The notes beneath the pieces are model-generated. The model had not been told where the DNA came from. It did no database searches and saw only the letters and a program-made list of their open reading frames with translations. A stretch of 64,000 bases of DNA. It comes from Cytidiella melzeri (Eukaryota; Basidiomycota; Agaricomycetes; Polyporales; Irpicaceae). The stretch is from positions 1 to 64,000 of the forward strand of contig JABYQR010000111.1 of the NCBI GenBank assembly GCA_022592445.1. Direction: 5' to 3'. Positions 22,240 through 33,000 of the stretch are shown here, in pieces. Both the position numbers and the translations under genes were made by a program. Each line of letters opens with the position of its first letter. Positions within the stretch are counted from its first letter, which is position 1.

Positions 22240-22457
22240 TGTGATGCGTACACCTGTCCAAGCAGTGTGAAGCAGTCGAGGTAAGTGTCGAAGTCAGCAT
22301 ATGAAAAACCTACTGAGATCGACTCTGATATACTTCCGCTGCCTCGTAACGTGATCGCCCCAGCTTACCCGACGCCGACACTCTCCGAACGTTGGGTTTT
22401 GTCTCTTGTCCACCACCACGTCGCGAGAGGTCTCCGCCAGCCTGTCCGCCAACTGGC

Positions 22458-24818
22458 ATGTACGCAAACATGTCTGAACTCGAAGCTGCGGCGTTAGCCA
22501 CGCCAACCCCTTCGCGGACTCCTCTGCACGACACCTCATACAACGACGATTTTCTCGACATGTCGCCGTTCGATGTGTCCACACCAGGTGTCCTAACCGA
22601 GTCGTTGAACACTTTTTCACAAGCCTCCGACGTGAATTTCTCGCCTGACCAACTCAACCACGGCAGCTTCACGCGTTTTAGCGGCCAGGTGCGCGTAGTC
22701 GTTGTCAATGTTATCCTCAGCTCTCATCTGGAGTTTGTCCCGTCTATGGCATGCAACAAGACCTCGCGGCCTCAAGTCCACCACATTCTCGCAGGCGCGA
22801 CACATCACATGTTGCTCGGCGCCAACGTAACATACAGAAAGATGTTCGAGGAACTACGGAGGTTGCAACGGGAGCGTGAGAATACGTACGTACGAGTTTC
22901 CTTTCGGACGTACAATTGTCTGATCACATCCTCATTGCATAGAAGCACAAGCACCGACGTGACTAATGCCCTAGCACGCGTAGAAAAGGAAATCGCAAAA
23001 GTGCAAGCGCATCTCAAGCACGCTCATTCTGATGGAGCAGGACCAAAGTGAGCATGTGTGGAGTATAGTGGTATATTAACTGATGGCGCACAGGAACACT
23101 ACAGGAGAGCCTTCACAGCACCTGCCGTGCTCAGGCTCGATTCCCAACAGCATCTATTTGCTGTATCCGCAGCTGCCAAGGAACGAGAATGTCGTCTACT
23201 GGGACAAGCACGTTTGGCTAAACGCGCTCAATGGGCCAGATAGGGTCAACCTCGGGGGGGCAAAACCGAAGACCTTCGATTTCTTGGAAGACGAAGATGG
23301 CGTTACGCTTTCTACTGCAAAGCGCAATGAGCTCAACGAGTTCGCTGAGCTATGCTACAGTGACATGTTGAGACGCCCACATGAGTTCGGGGTTGTCATC
23401 GAGCACTGGTCTCGCGATAGCACAACGAAGACGTTCAACTTCGTTGCAATAAATCTGTACCCTCGGTTCCCCGAGTTGAGGTTATGTGACGCTGACTGGA
23501 AACTGCGAGCTTACCTTGTCCAGCACTATCCGACTTGGTACAAGAATCGCAAAGAAGAATGCGCCACTCGAAAGCAAGACCTCGACCGATCACGCACTCA
23601 TAGTGCCTATCCACAGGCTACTGGTAATAGTGTCGGGACGGTGACCTCACAGAAACGCTCTGTGCCGGCTCACGAGGCGCCATTGGCTGCCGCAAGCAAG
23701 AAACCTAGAGTTATCAGTGCACTGTGAGTACGGTGCTTTTGTGGTGCTGTGTACTAATCATTGTGCTACAGATCTGGGGTACGCTTTACGCCCGTACTGC
23801 ACCGTAGTAGCGCAGCTGGTACTGCTCCCACCAACCAAGAATCCCACGACGTGGCGCCTGCTCTACCCCGCAACGCAATGCCTCCTATACCCCATGGCTC
23901 GACACCTGCTAACACGAACCAAGACTCCCACGATGTGATGCCTACGACAGCTGGTGTGAGCGGTGAGGATGACGGGAGGGTTAGATCAGAGTAAGTACCA
24001 ATGCCGTACCTACTCTACTCGACAGCGAGACACCTGCTAACGTGAATCATGACAGCATCGGTGCAACCGACCAAACCTCCCACAGCAAAACACCTACTAC
24101 AGCCGACGTGAGCCGTGAGGACGAGAGGGCTAGCGCAGAGTACGTATGAATACTGCACCTGCTCTACGTCACGGCGAGACACTGCTCATGTGAACTGCAA
24201 CAGCATTGGCGTGACCAGCGAAGACTCCCATGACACGACAACGACTCAACTCCATGGCACGACACTTACTACGCCCGACATGCGCGGTGAGATGCGTGAG
24301 GACGAGAGGGTCAGCGCAGAGTATGTCTTAATGCTGCGTACCACGCAATGCTTGCTCTAATCCTTCTTTTGTAGCCCGAAGCAAGGCCTTGATACGACTG
24401 ATCAAACCACAAACTCGAACGGTGGGAAGAATCCTGACCGCATAACTGCTAAGTACGTTTTCAGTATAAGTCTAGTGACGTATGAAACTGATACCTATGA
24501 TCTCAGGACTCTTTGCCGCCAAGAGTGGTATAACAAGAACCCTAGCGGCCTAGAGAAAGACTTCGAGGTATACTGGAAAGATGGCACCGCAAATGATATT
24601 GACTTTAAGAAGGTGTGTACCTATCATGAAGGCAGCTGCGGCTATGACATTGACTGTCTTTCGTACTCTTCACGTCTAGACTTGGCAGAGCCGCGCTTCG
24701 AAGCAGGTGCGTGTACACATAACAACTTGGCAGGAACCATTATACTGATGTTCTGTCGTAGCAACGTGTACAAAAGAAGGCCATGCAGCACGCGGGCGTG
24801 GCCAGTGTCAGCAACTGA
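22458..24818 (+). CDS. CACTA accessory protein with serially duplicated exons
   Basis: Multi-exon gene from the ATG at 22458 ('MYANMSELEAAAL'; an in-frame upstream start is possible). After a Ser/Thr-rich N-terminus comes a coiled-coil-like segment ('MFEELRRLQREREN' spliced to 'ALARVEKEIAKVQAHLKHA'). The main domain (about 23086-23725) contains 'YLLYPQLPRNENVVYWD' and 'FNFVAINLYPRFPEL'. Then follow several small exons of similar sequence, all joined in the same phase (GA|C), and a final basic exon ending 'HAGVASVSN' at 24818. In position it corresponds to the second gene of plant CACTA elements (TnpA-like, DNA-binding), but I see no sequence evidence of that function. All introns used are 45-80 nt. 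Confidence 0.6.
23770..24450 (+). repeat. Tandem exon/intron repeat units inside the CACTA accessory gene
   Basis: Units of roughly 150-190 bp repeat the words CGACACCTGCTAAC, CCAAGACTCCCAC and GAGGACGAGAGGG. In the first unit the 'CACCTGCTAAC' part is coding. In the next units the same sequence sits inside introns (23992-24056 and about 24140-24203), just before new AG acceptors. Each small exon ends in GA and the next begins with C, so units can be added without shifting the frame. Confidence 0.7.
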
Positions 24819-25052
24819 TTCTGTGGTGCTTGGGTTCGCGGTGGAGACGACCGATGTCAGTAGATTACGCAAATATGGTTTAGTAGCACTTAGTATATAA
24901 CAGTCGATAGCGACAGATATAGATGTTTTATCACGCAATATTTACCGGGTCCGCCCACTGAGATCTACTGATATATACAAAACGCGAAACGCAGATCTCA
25001 GTCGGTCCGGGTATATGCAGTTTTCACTGGGACTCATGTGCCCACACTTTTT

Positions 25053-25792
25053 TCAATACGCTCGATGCAAATAAATTTGCAAAGCTGGTTCTACAACAGT
25101 AGCTCGAGCTGCCCGAGCAACCAGCGCGTTTGTGGTGAAGCGAGAGAGGAACTTTCCGCCTTTGTGGGTATTGGGGGCGAGCGGTCGTCGTCCGCATAAA
25201 AAGTTGTGGCCTCGGTATGCAGGTTGTTTACACATGTTCGCCCACGCAGCAGCTGCGCGGATCTTGGCCGTTTTCCTGGTCCATGCGACCGAGGTGAAAG
25301 GTATAGGATTGGGGTTTGCTAGTGCCTCTCGGGCCTGCTGGTCCACCGACTCGTTTTGTTCGACGCCCACGTGTCCCGGACACCAATGAATGTGGAGGTG
25401 CGCTGCAGGATTGAGAGAGAACCATGCGCGTAGTCGGCTGGTTATGCTGATGGATATAGCTTGGGCAGAGTGCGGTTCGACCTTGAGGAGAGTGGTTATA
25501 GCAGATTCGCTATCGCAGAAGACGTGGAGGTCGGTGGTGGTGGTGTTGATGCCGCGCGCAATGCAAGCGGCTAAGGCTAAGAGTTCGGCATCGAAAGACG
25601 TGGCGTTGGAGTACGTGAATGCCATGGATGCGACAAGGGCCCTTCCAACGTACAAACGGTATGCGGCTGCGGCAACGTCCGGGGTTCCTGTGCGTGCTGA
25701 CCCGTCCGAGAAGGCGAAGGTAGTTAATGGGGAGTTGGCTAAACGATTGATAAAAGACTGTTTATTTTCTAACCAAGATTTAAAGGCGTCAG
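25053..25792 (-). pseudogene. LINE ORF2 RNase H domain (5'-truncated)
   Basis: A complete-looking RNase H domain: the first Asp in 'FAFSDGSA', Glu in 'SFDAELLALA', Asp in 'LHVFCDSESAI', and the 'HIHWCPGHVGVEQNESVD' block with the His and last Asp. It would remove the RNA strand during target-primed reverse transcription. The domain starts only about 20 residues inside the element because the LINE is truncated at 25792. The open frame upstream of that point is flanking DNA. Downstream it passes a 'GGKFLSRFTTNALVARAARA' block and ends at 25053, next to the CACTA right end. Confidence 0.88.
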
Positions 25793-25808
25793 AGCCGACG
25801 ACAGAGTC
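25793..25808. repeat. Right copy of 16-bp LINE target-site duplication
   Basis: AGCCGACGACAGAGTC, identical to 15301-15316. It marks the 5' truncation point of the LINE and lies 97 bp upstream of the ctk3 start codon. Confidence 0.9.
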
Positions 25809-25904
25809 ACGACACAGAAGGTGAGAGTCAACACTGGACGACTGTGGCAAGCGCCTCAAGGCGGATTCTTTCCCGCTCTCACAAACTGTTCCTCTACTTG
25901 CACA

Positions 25905-26875
25905 ATGGATCCCTTTGAAGTCAGAATGCAGTTCCTAACACTGCTAAGACGTCTGAACGCGTCAGTACTCGCTAATTCCACGCACCGCAAGTTTCTAACT
26001 AACTCATCAGGTCTCAACAGTCTATCCAAAAGGTCGTTGGCTATGCACTCAAATACTACTCCAACTGCGGGGAGGATCTCTGGGATTGCGTCGTTGAGGA
26101 GTCACAGAAGGTACGCATGCAGCCTCTTGTTCAGTGCCAATGCTCACAGCACTTAGGGATCCATCAACAACCGCATGAACATCCTACACCTGCTGGACTC
26201 CCTCTGCGAAGCGTCGCTGTTGGCGAAGTCGCAGCCCGCCTTTGCGAGGTCTGAGGGCATATCACCATCGTCCTCTCTATACGTGGACTATGTCTCGAAG
26301 GACTTGGGCAAGATCGTAGAGGCTGTAGTACCAAAGGGTCGAGAGGGGCTTCCGAACCTCATGAACACAAAACAGGTACGCGTAACATTCACTGCAAGTC
26401 CCATAAGTTCAAACAAATTCATTGTTGTCCTCGTCAGATTCTTGAGAGCTGGAAAGCGAAGCGCGTTATCGAACCGCAAAAGGTGGAAGAAGTCATCAGT
26501 ATGCTTGACAGCCACAACGCAACTGTGAATGACACGGCAGATCCACGGTCAGGGCCTGCGAATGCTTTACCTCGGCAAGAGATTTTCAAGCGTATCGAAG
26601 AAGACAGAGAACGTCACAAGCGTCTCCGAGAACGACGTTGGGTCCAGCCGGTCTCGCATAACCCTCAGTCACATCTTCCACCTCAGCTCGCGTCTTTCCT
26701 CCCCTTGACAGACGACGGAGACGGCACAGAGGAGCTTATACAGGACGTCGAATTTGAAAATGACTGGGAGACAACGAGTGATTGGAACGAGGACGACGAC
26801 GACGCTGCTATTGAGGAGGATCATCTATGTTTCCCAAGGTTGAAACACGATCCGCCGCACTTGGGACGTAGATGA
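25905..26875 (+). CDS. ctk3: CTD kinase subunit gamma (Ctk3)
   Basis: Small third subunit of the CTDK-I complex (with kinase Ctk1 and cyclin Ctk2). CTDK-I phosphorylates Ser2 of the RNA polymerase II C-terminal domain in the nucleus. The start 'MDPFEVRMQFLTLLRRLNAS' is the typical opening of the N-terminal CID-like fold. It continues through 'DLWDCVVEES' and 'NNRMNILHLLDSLCE'. The C-terminal half holds 'QEIFKRIEEDRERHKRLRE', typical of the family's C-terminal segment, and an acidic tail. Introns lie after the Asn-Ala codons near residue 18 (GTCAGT donor), at about 26110-26158 and at about 26376-26437. It stops at 26875, tail-to-tail with utp20 (181 bp between stops). The LINE insertion lies just upstream. 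Confidence 0.9.
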
Positions 26876-27056
26876 TAAGCGGTCCTGTTGGACATGTCAA
26901 TTATTTTGGTATGTATGTATGCTACAAAATTCGAGACAGATATGCTCTACTATAGTGTGACGATAAATGCGTGAGATGCCAGATTGTTCAGTCGTTTCTT
27001 GTTCTCTTGATGCGACCCCTGGCTTCTCTACACAACGAAGAGCGGTTGAGACGTTG

Positions 27057-30000
27057 CTAAGAAATCGACAGGTATGACACGTACGCAAAGGTAGCATTCT
27101 TCCGCTTTTTGCTCTCTTTCTTGACAACATTACGCTGTACTTTGCGTTTAGACGATGCGGCCGGATTCGCAGCAGCCTACGCCTCAAATGTCAGAAACAC
27201 ATCTCGCTACCTGTAGGGAGCGACATACCTGTACCACTCGAGCTGTCTTTCGCTCTCTCCGTACGCCAATGACATTCTGTCTTATTTGATTATATACATT
27301 CGCGAACGCGGTAGTGCCAACTTTTGACTGCACAAGGTCCTGCACCTCGCCAGCCAGAGTTTTCAATTCATCTATGAATAGAATCAGAAGGTCTGTGTTG
27401 CCATTGAAAGGTCGGTTCAGGCTTACCCATGTGTTGATCACGGATCGTGTCGTCCTCCACTATGCGATAGAGAGGCGACAAGATGTGGACGAGGAATTTC
27501 TCGACGTCGGAGGCTTCCAGGAACGAGACCATGGCAGCAAACCAGCGAAGGACGCAAGCCGGCTGCTCGGACCAGTTGGGCTGAAAATAACTATTGAACG
27601 GAGAACATTGCGATGAGTAGCAGTCAGACTCACTGGACTCGACGACTTGTTTCGTCTCGCGATATGGGCTGAACGCGCCTGATATGACAACTTCGAGAAC
27701 AACCACGCAAGAGGGTGACGCTTCGGCTCGTCAGCATGCTCTTGATCCTCGTCTTCGGAATCAGCCTTTTCGCCCTCATCTGCGAAGGGTTCCGCGGACG
27801 TTTCAAGGACACAAAAACATTTGCCGACATAGACAAGGTTCTTGACGATTTGGATGCCAAGTGCAGCGTCGATGTTGTCGCTTCGGAGTTGGAGACACAG
27901 CTTTTTCGCTATGTCTTCCATCCCGACTACTGAGAACGGCGAGTCGTCTGGAAGACCTGAAGAGGGTGCTGCAGAAGGGATGGCGGCGAACAAAAGTCCA
28001 AGCACACGGCAGGAAGCAGTTCGTACCCACGCGTGAGGAAACAGGAGGAGGGATACAACGTGAGGCCATGTCACCTTATCGGGTTGGCCGGTGAGCTCTA
28101 TCGACACGCGCACAAGTCTGGCCAGGGTAGTCAAAGCGTGGTAAGGAACCTGCCATTCGATGTCAAGGTCCATAGCTGTTTCGTCCGCTGTAGTCGCTTC
28201 TTCGAGAGCGTTCGCACTTGACGCAAGAATGCCGTTGAGGTCTTCAAGGATGGCTGAGACGAACGGGGAGATGTCGGCTTGCATATGGTCTATGAGGATG
28301 CTGTATACTTGCGACGCTACTCGGGTGAGCTGTGGTTGAGCATGCTGGGATGCCCAAGAGTGAAGGTGGGACATAACCACGCGCCGTTGAAGATCTTCGA
28401 GCTTGGCGAAGAGGTTCTTGATCAACTCGGACGCCATCTCTCTGCACTTCGACGAGTCGTCGTTCGCAATCACCATCACGAGTGCTACGAAGAGTAGGTC
28501 AGAGTACTCTCGGATGAGAGCAGGATCGAATTTCGATAAGATAGCGTTCAGCAGCTCCATGACCGACTTCCGACCACTTTCATGAACGTACGACAGGTTT
28601 CTTGCAAAGAACGTCATGTTGTTCCGAAGTCGACCTTTCCCTTGCGGGTACTCAAGAAGAAACTGGAGAAGTACTCCGCGACACAGTTCCTGAACCTGGG
28701 GGGATTGGTTCGTGACCATGATCTCCGAGACTCGGTCCATAAGATCATAGATCTCCGGCACTACGAACTTGCGTGCTACGATCGCTCTGAGCATGATGAA
28801 CACCGAGGCTTGTCTCTCGGGCTCTTCCAGGTCTGGAGATAGCAGCTCGAGAAGAAATACGAGATCCTTCTCTTTCACTTGCGCCGCGGGCTGATCTCGC
28901 AGCACATTCGCAAGCGCCTTGAAAGCAGTCTGAACGACGTCGGATTCAGTTGAGCCTGTTTGCTTGATGATGTCGATCATCTGGCGTACGAACACGGGGA
29001 GCGACTTGGCAATAGACTTGAGAGGGCACTTCACAATGGCGCTAGCGGCTTTGAGACCTGGAATAAGGACTTGCACATGCTTCGAATACAGTGTATTGCC
29101 GATGGTGGGCACCATAGGCTCCAAACGCGCGATAACAGTCGGGTCTTGGAAATCGAAGCGACCTCGTCTGTGGGCGGTATTGAACAGCTCTAATCCGAAC
29201 ACGATGAATCTATGTCATCGTATATCAAGTCAAAACCTGTTTTGAAGGGTAGAGGTCAAGGATCTGCGTACCTGAAGGAGTTGTTTGCGTAATGGTCGAC
29301 CTCCTGGACCAAGTTCTTCTTCTTCTCTACCACCGCATCGACGATCGCTCTCTTGGATTGCTTTGGTTTGGGAACATGCTGCAGAAAACGAGCGTTCTGG
29401 CTAATGAGGGTATGACACAGCGCGAGTAGATCGATTGGAACGAGGTGTTCACTCGCATTCAACCCTCCGGCAATGCGACGCAATAGCTCTTCTACCTGCT
29501 GCATAACCTTCAGTGTTTCTGTTTGCTGGATGATGTTGCGGATAGGAACCAGTAGGCTGCTGATTTTTGGAGGCGTGATGTGCTTCGCGATGATGGAGAA
29601 TGAATCCAACGCCTTGGCTGACGACGTGCGCACTTCTCTCATCTTGGTCTTGAAGCCTTCGGACTGCACGTCTTTCCCAGATTCGCCGAATATCACCTCC
29701 GCTGAGACGTGAGCGACGTCGTTGACACAGTCGTCTAGCGCGGCGAAAACCGCCGCGTGTGCATCGGACGTGACGTGCACAAGAAGCGCATGGGATATGT
29801 ACGCCAGGACATGGAGGTGTGGGCCTCGAGTGAGTGCGGCCCGTAGCTCCCTCAGGATAACAGCTAGGTAGGAGGGTCCGAGGATTACAGCAATTTTGCA
29901 CAGAGTGTCTCGGGCCAAATCCCTGGTTTCTTGAGACTTGCTTCTGAAGATTTGGCAGAGCACCGTGATTAACCGAGATATCTGAGCGTCCCTAGACGAT

Positions 30001-33000
30001 AGCGGTAGATGCTTCGCGACCTGAACGATTCCAACAGCGATAGGGATGCGGAGAGTATCTTCATTTTCGTCGCGCTTCTCAAGATGCTTGACGAGACTGG
30101 GTAAAAGCTTCGTGTTGACGACGTCGGCGATAAAGGACTGCTTGTTTGCGCCTGAAGACGGAAGAGTGTCGATCGGTTCTGGTTCTTCTTGAGGATCCAA
30201 CTCATCCGTGGCCACAGCGTTTTCAGGTGCCCGATCCGCCTCTACCACGCTGTTCATGGGGAAGTGGAAATTATCTAGGAGGGAGACTAGGGTACGGACG
30301 TATATACGCTCTGATTCGTCCTTGTTGCGGGATAGACGCAAGTACTGCTGAATGGAAGCGTAATATGCGCCCCACTGCAAATGCTTTGCTATACGACCGA
30401 GCGTGATGATGGCTTCCGTGATCAGATGATGATCGACCTGCGGTCCACTCGTCGTGTAGTTGCCGACCAGAGGAAAGAATACCTCGGCGAGAGTAGTACT
30501 CCGGATTTGTGACTCGTCGCAAAACTCTGCCAGCCGTCGCAGAGCTCTCGTCCGGCGATGCACTTGTACATGCAGAACGTTGTTGAAGAAACTTGCTTCC
30601 TCGTCTCCGGCAGCCAGAAGAGGACGCATCTCTTGCAGAACGCTGACATGCTCGCATTTCTGAATACTGTACGAGAGTACGCCGAGCAATTCGGCGCGAA
30701 CCAATTCATTCCTGGAGCGTAGGCCGTTCTTCAATCCAGAGAAAAGTACTCGCAGGAATGTCGTCTCGTAATCGCCTCGAACCGCGGCGGCTCGATCAAC
30801 AAAGCGCTTCATCGAGGCGGATGCGTTCGTGCGTATCGAAAGCTCCTCGGGATCCTGGATAAAGCTGAGCATGTTGTGCAGAATCGGCAGCCATTGCTGC
30901 GACGTGAGGGTTTCGTGGACAGAGTCGTTCAGTAGAGCGAACGCGCTCAGCCGTCGTGCGAAGTCCGGTTCGTCCATCCTCTTCACAGAGTAAGAGTTGA
31001 GCGATTCGAGGAGATCCGCCAGAGGGACAAGCTCGCTGCTCAACTCTGCTAGAGCTCGAAACGCAGCGACCAACTTCAGGCGAGCCTGGCGGGATCTAAG
31101 ACCTTGGAAGAGGTAGGCAAACAACGAGTACGTCTTGATGTGAACTGCGTTATCTTGATTATCGAGACCCTCGACGAGAGGGAGGAGATTGCGGATAATG
31201 TCGAGGATATCGACTTTGAGTTTCTCAGGAACTGTCTTGTGAGGCTTCCGCAAGATCGGAGTGAACAGGCTGAGCAAAGTCGACGCTTGAGCCGAGTCGG
31301 TCATGTAAGGTGCTAGCTGCGAGAGAACGCCGATCTGCCTGCGACCCAGTTGATCTGTCAATGCCGCGTCTCCTTTCATTCGTTCCACGAGTATAGTCAT
31401 ATTTGTCAGTAGTTGCGGTATAGAAGGCTTGAACACGGCTTCTGCGATTCCTGCATCTGAGCTCGAGAGGTCGAACAAACGGTCGACGATGTCAAACACC
31501 TTTGTGATCACAGCAGGTTTGACACTAGGGGCTATCAAGCAGTCGTAAATCTTCGGCAGCACCTGGTCGTTGTACGCGACGAGGTACAACGCGAACTGAG
31601 GTTTCAGGGTCCAAGCCGAGAAAAGCTCGAGCAAAGCCGAAGGAGCCTGCGTGTTCTCGATGTTCAAAAGGGGTAGTCGAGGCTCAATGAAGGAGCGAAA
31701 TGCTTCGCCGAGGTACGGGGTGAAGTCGAAATCTAGTGCCACAGGGGAGCGGAAGAAGTCGATGAACCTCTTCACTCCCGCTTGGCGAATTGTGTGAATA
31801 GCTCTACCAGTGCCTGGTCGGTTCAAATTCTGGCCTTCGTCGGAGTCAGCGTCAGATCCGGTATCCGCAACCTCCAGGTCAACGCCTTCCTCGAGCTCGG
31901 GAAGGGCGATGCCAACAGTGGTGAGCCGTGTTTGTGCGTACCCGATTACATCCAACAGCGTCTCGAGTAACATACTCCACCGAGGCAGCAACTTGGTGCC
32001 CAGATTCTTCATGACATCTCCCAAAAGCGTCAGAAATCCAATCAGTTGCTTGTCGCTGACACTCTCCGGTATGAACTTGATTTGGTATCCGCGTCCAGGC
32101 GTCGTCGATACGCCTTGTTGAACAGCTGCATCAGCCCTCTTCCTGAGAATAGGTCCGAGCATCAAATCGACTAGCGTTCCCAACTCCTCGCTCGTGCATC
32201 CGCCCAACGCGGCGAGGACCGCAGCACGCCTATCAACTCCACCTTTCGACCGACTCTTTCCCTTCTTCTCGAGCATCACACCGAAAAGCAGGCGGATGAG
32301 AACCTCCACAGTTTCTCGTCTGCCGTCTCCTTCGATCCCAGCGACATCGAGATTCGTCAGTTGATCTCTCCAACGCGTGTGGTCCAACAACGCCTTGAAC
32401 TGTTCGTCAAACTTGACTACCGACGGTTCTTTGAAAGTCAAGATGCAGTCTAGAGCGAGTTTCTGGAGTTGTCGGTCTGGGTGGGAGAGTAGTGTCATGT
32501 ACAGGACGCGCAGATCTTGCGACGAATGGAGTGCTTTCGGATTGACGAACTTTGAAAAGAGGGTGAGCCACGCTGCGAGCTTGGAACGTGCGAGAGTTTT
32601 ATTTGGCTCTTCTGGCGAGGTCAAGGAGAGGAAGTACGGGATGAGGTCTCGATTGTGCCGCTCTGCGAGAGACGGGGCCACAGCTAAGACGTTAAGGAGC
32701 TGTAGCTCGTAGTTGGCAACGTCAAACCTCTCGTCAGTATGCAACGCCTGAGGGTGTCAAGAATGAGTCGTAGTCGCGCAATGATACAAGGAAGCGTCCA
32801 GCGTACTTCACGGATTGCTCTTTGCGATGCACAACCACGGATCCACTGGTTCGTCGCACTTCGGGTCTTGTGTGCACTCGGATCCCTCCACGTCCGCTCA
32901 GTTTCATTCACGTCATCGAGATCTTCCTCTTCCACGTCCGGCCAGTCAGAATCATGAGGAGGATGCGGGTCGTGAGCAGATTTCAACTCCTCGAACACGA

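Larger units (their letters stand above)
16511..25040 (+). mobile_element. CACTA (En/Spm-like) DNA transposon
   Basis: The left end starts CACTCATGCCCAGTGAGAA (16511). The right end, read on the minus strand, starts CACATGAGTCCCAGTGAAAA (25040). The ends share CAC at the tip, the CCCAGTGA core and a subterminal GACCGACTGAGA at matching distance, the pattern expected of CACTA elements with subterminal transposase-binding repeats. Inside are a Tnp2-family transposase (16783-20322), an antisense gene (21572-22239) and a second sense gene (22458-24818). I could not identify a clear 3-bp target duplication. All three genes look open, so the element may be intact or only recently silenced. Confidence 0.85.
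15317..25792 (-). mobile_element. 5'-truncated LINE carrying two nested insertions
   Basis: The element is bounded by the 16-bp duplication and has a poly(A) tail at its left (minus-strand 3') end. Retained LINE parts are the 3' UTR and C-terminal Cys/His region (about 15336-15790), a short coding piece (about 16362-16420) and the RNase H domain (25053-25792). Endonuclease and reverse transcriptase are missing because of 5' truncation at 25792. A ~0.6 kb segment (15771-16361) and the CACTA element (16511-25040) interrupt it. The joint between RNase H and the next piece across the CACTA insertion is not clean, so further small rearrangements probably occurred. Confidence 0.85.

Noticed and set aside
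25390..25824. 144-codon plus-strand frame
   Set aside because: It is the antisense shadow of the LINE RNase H domain.
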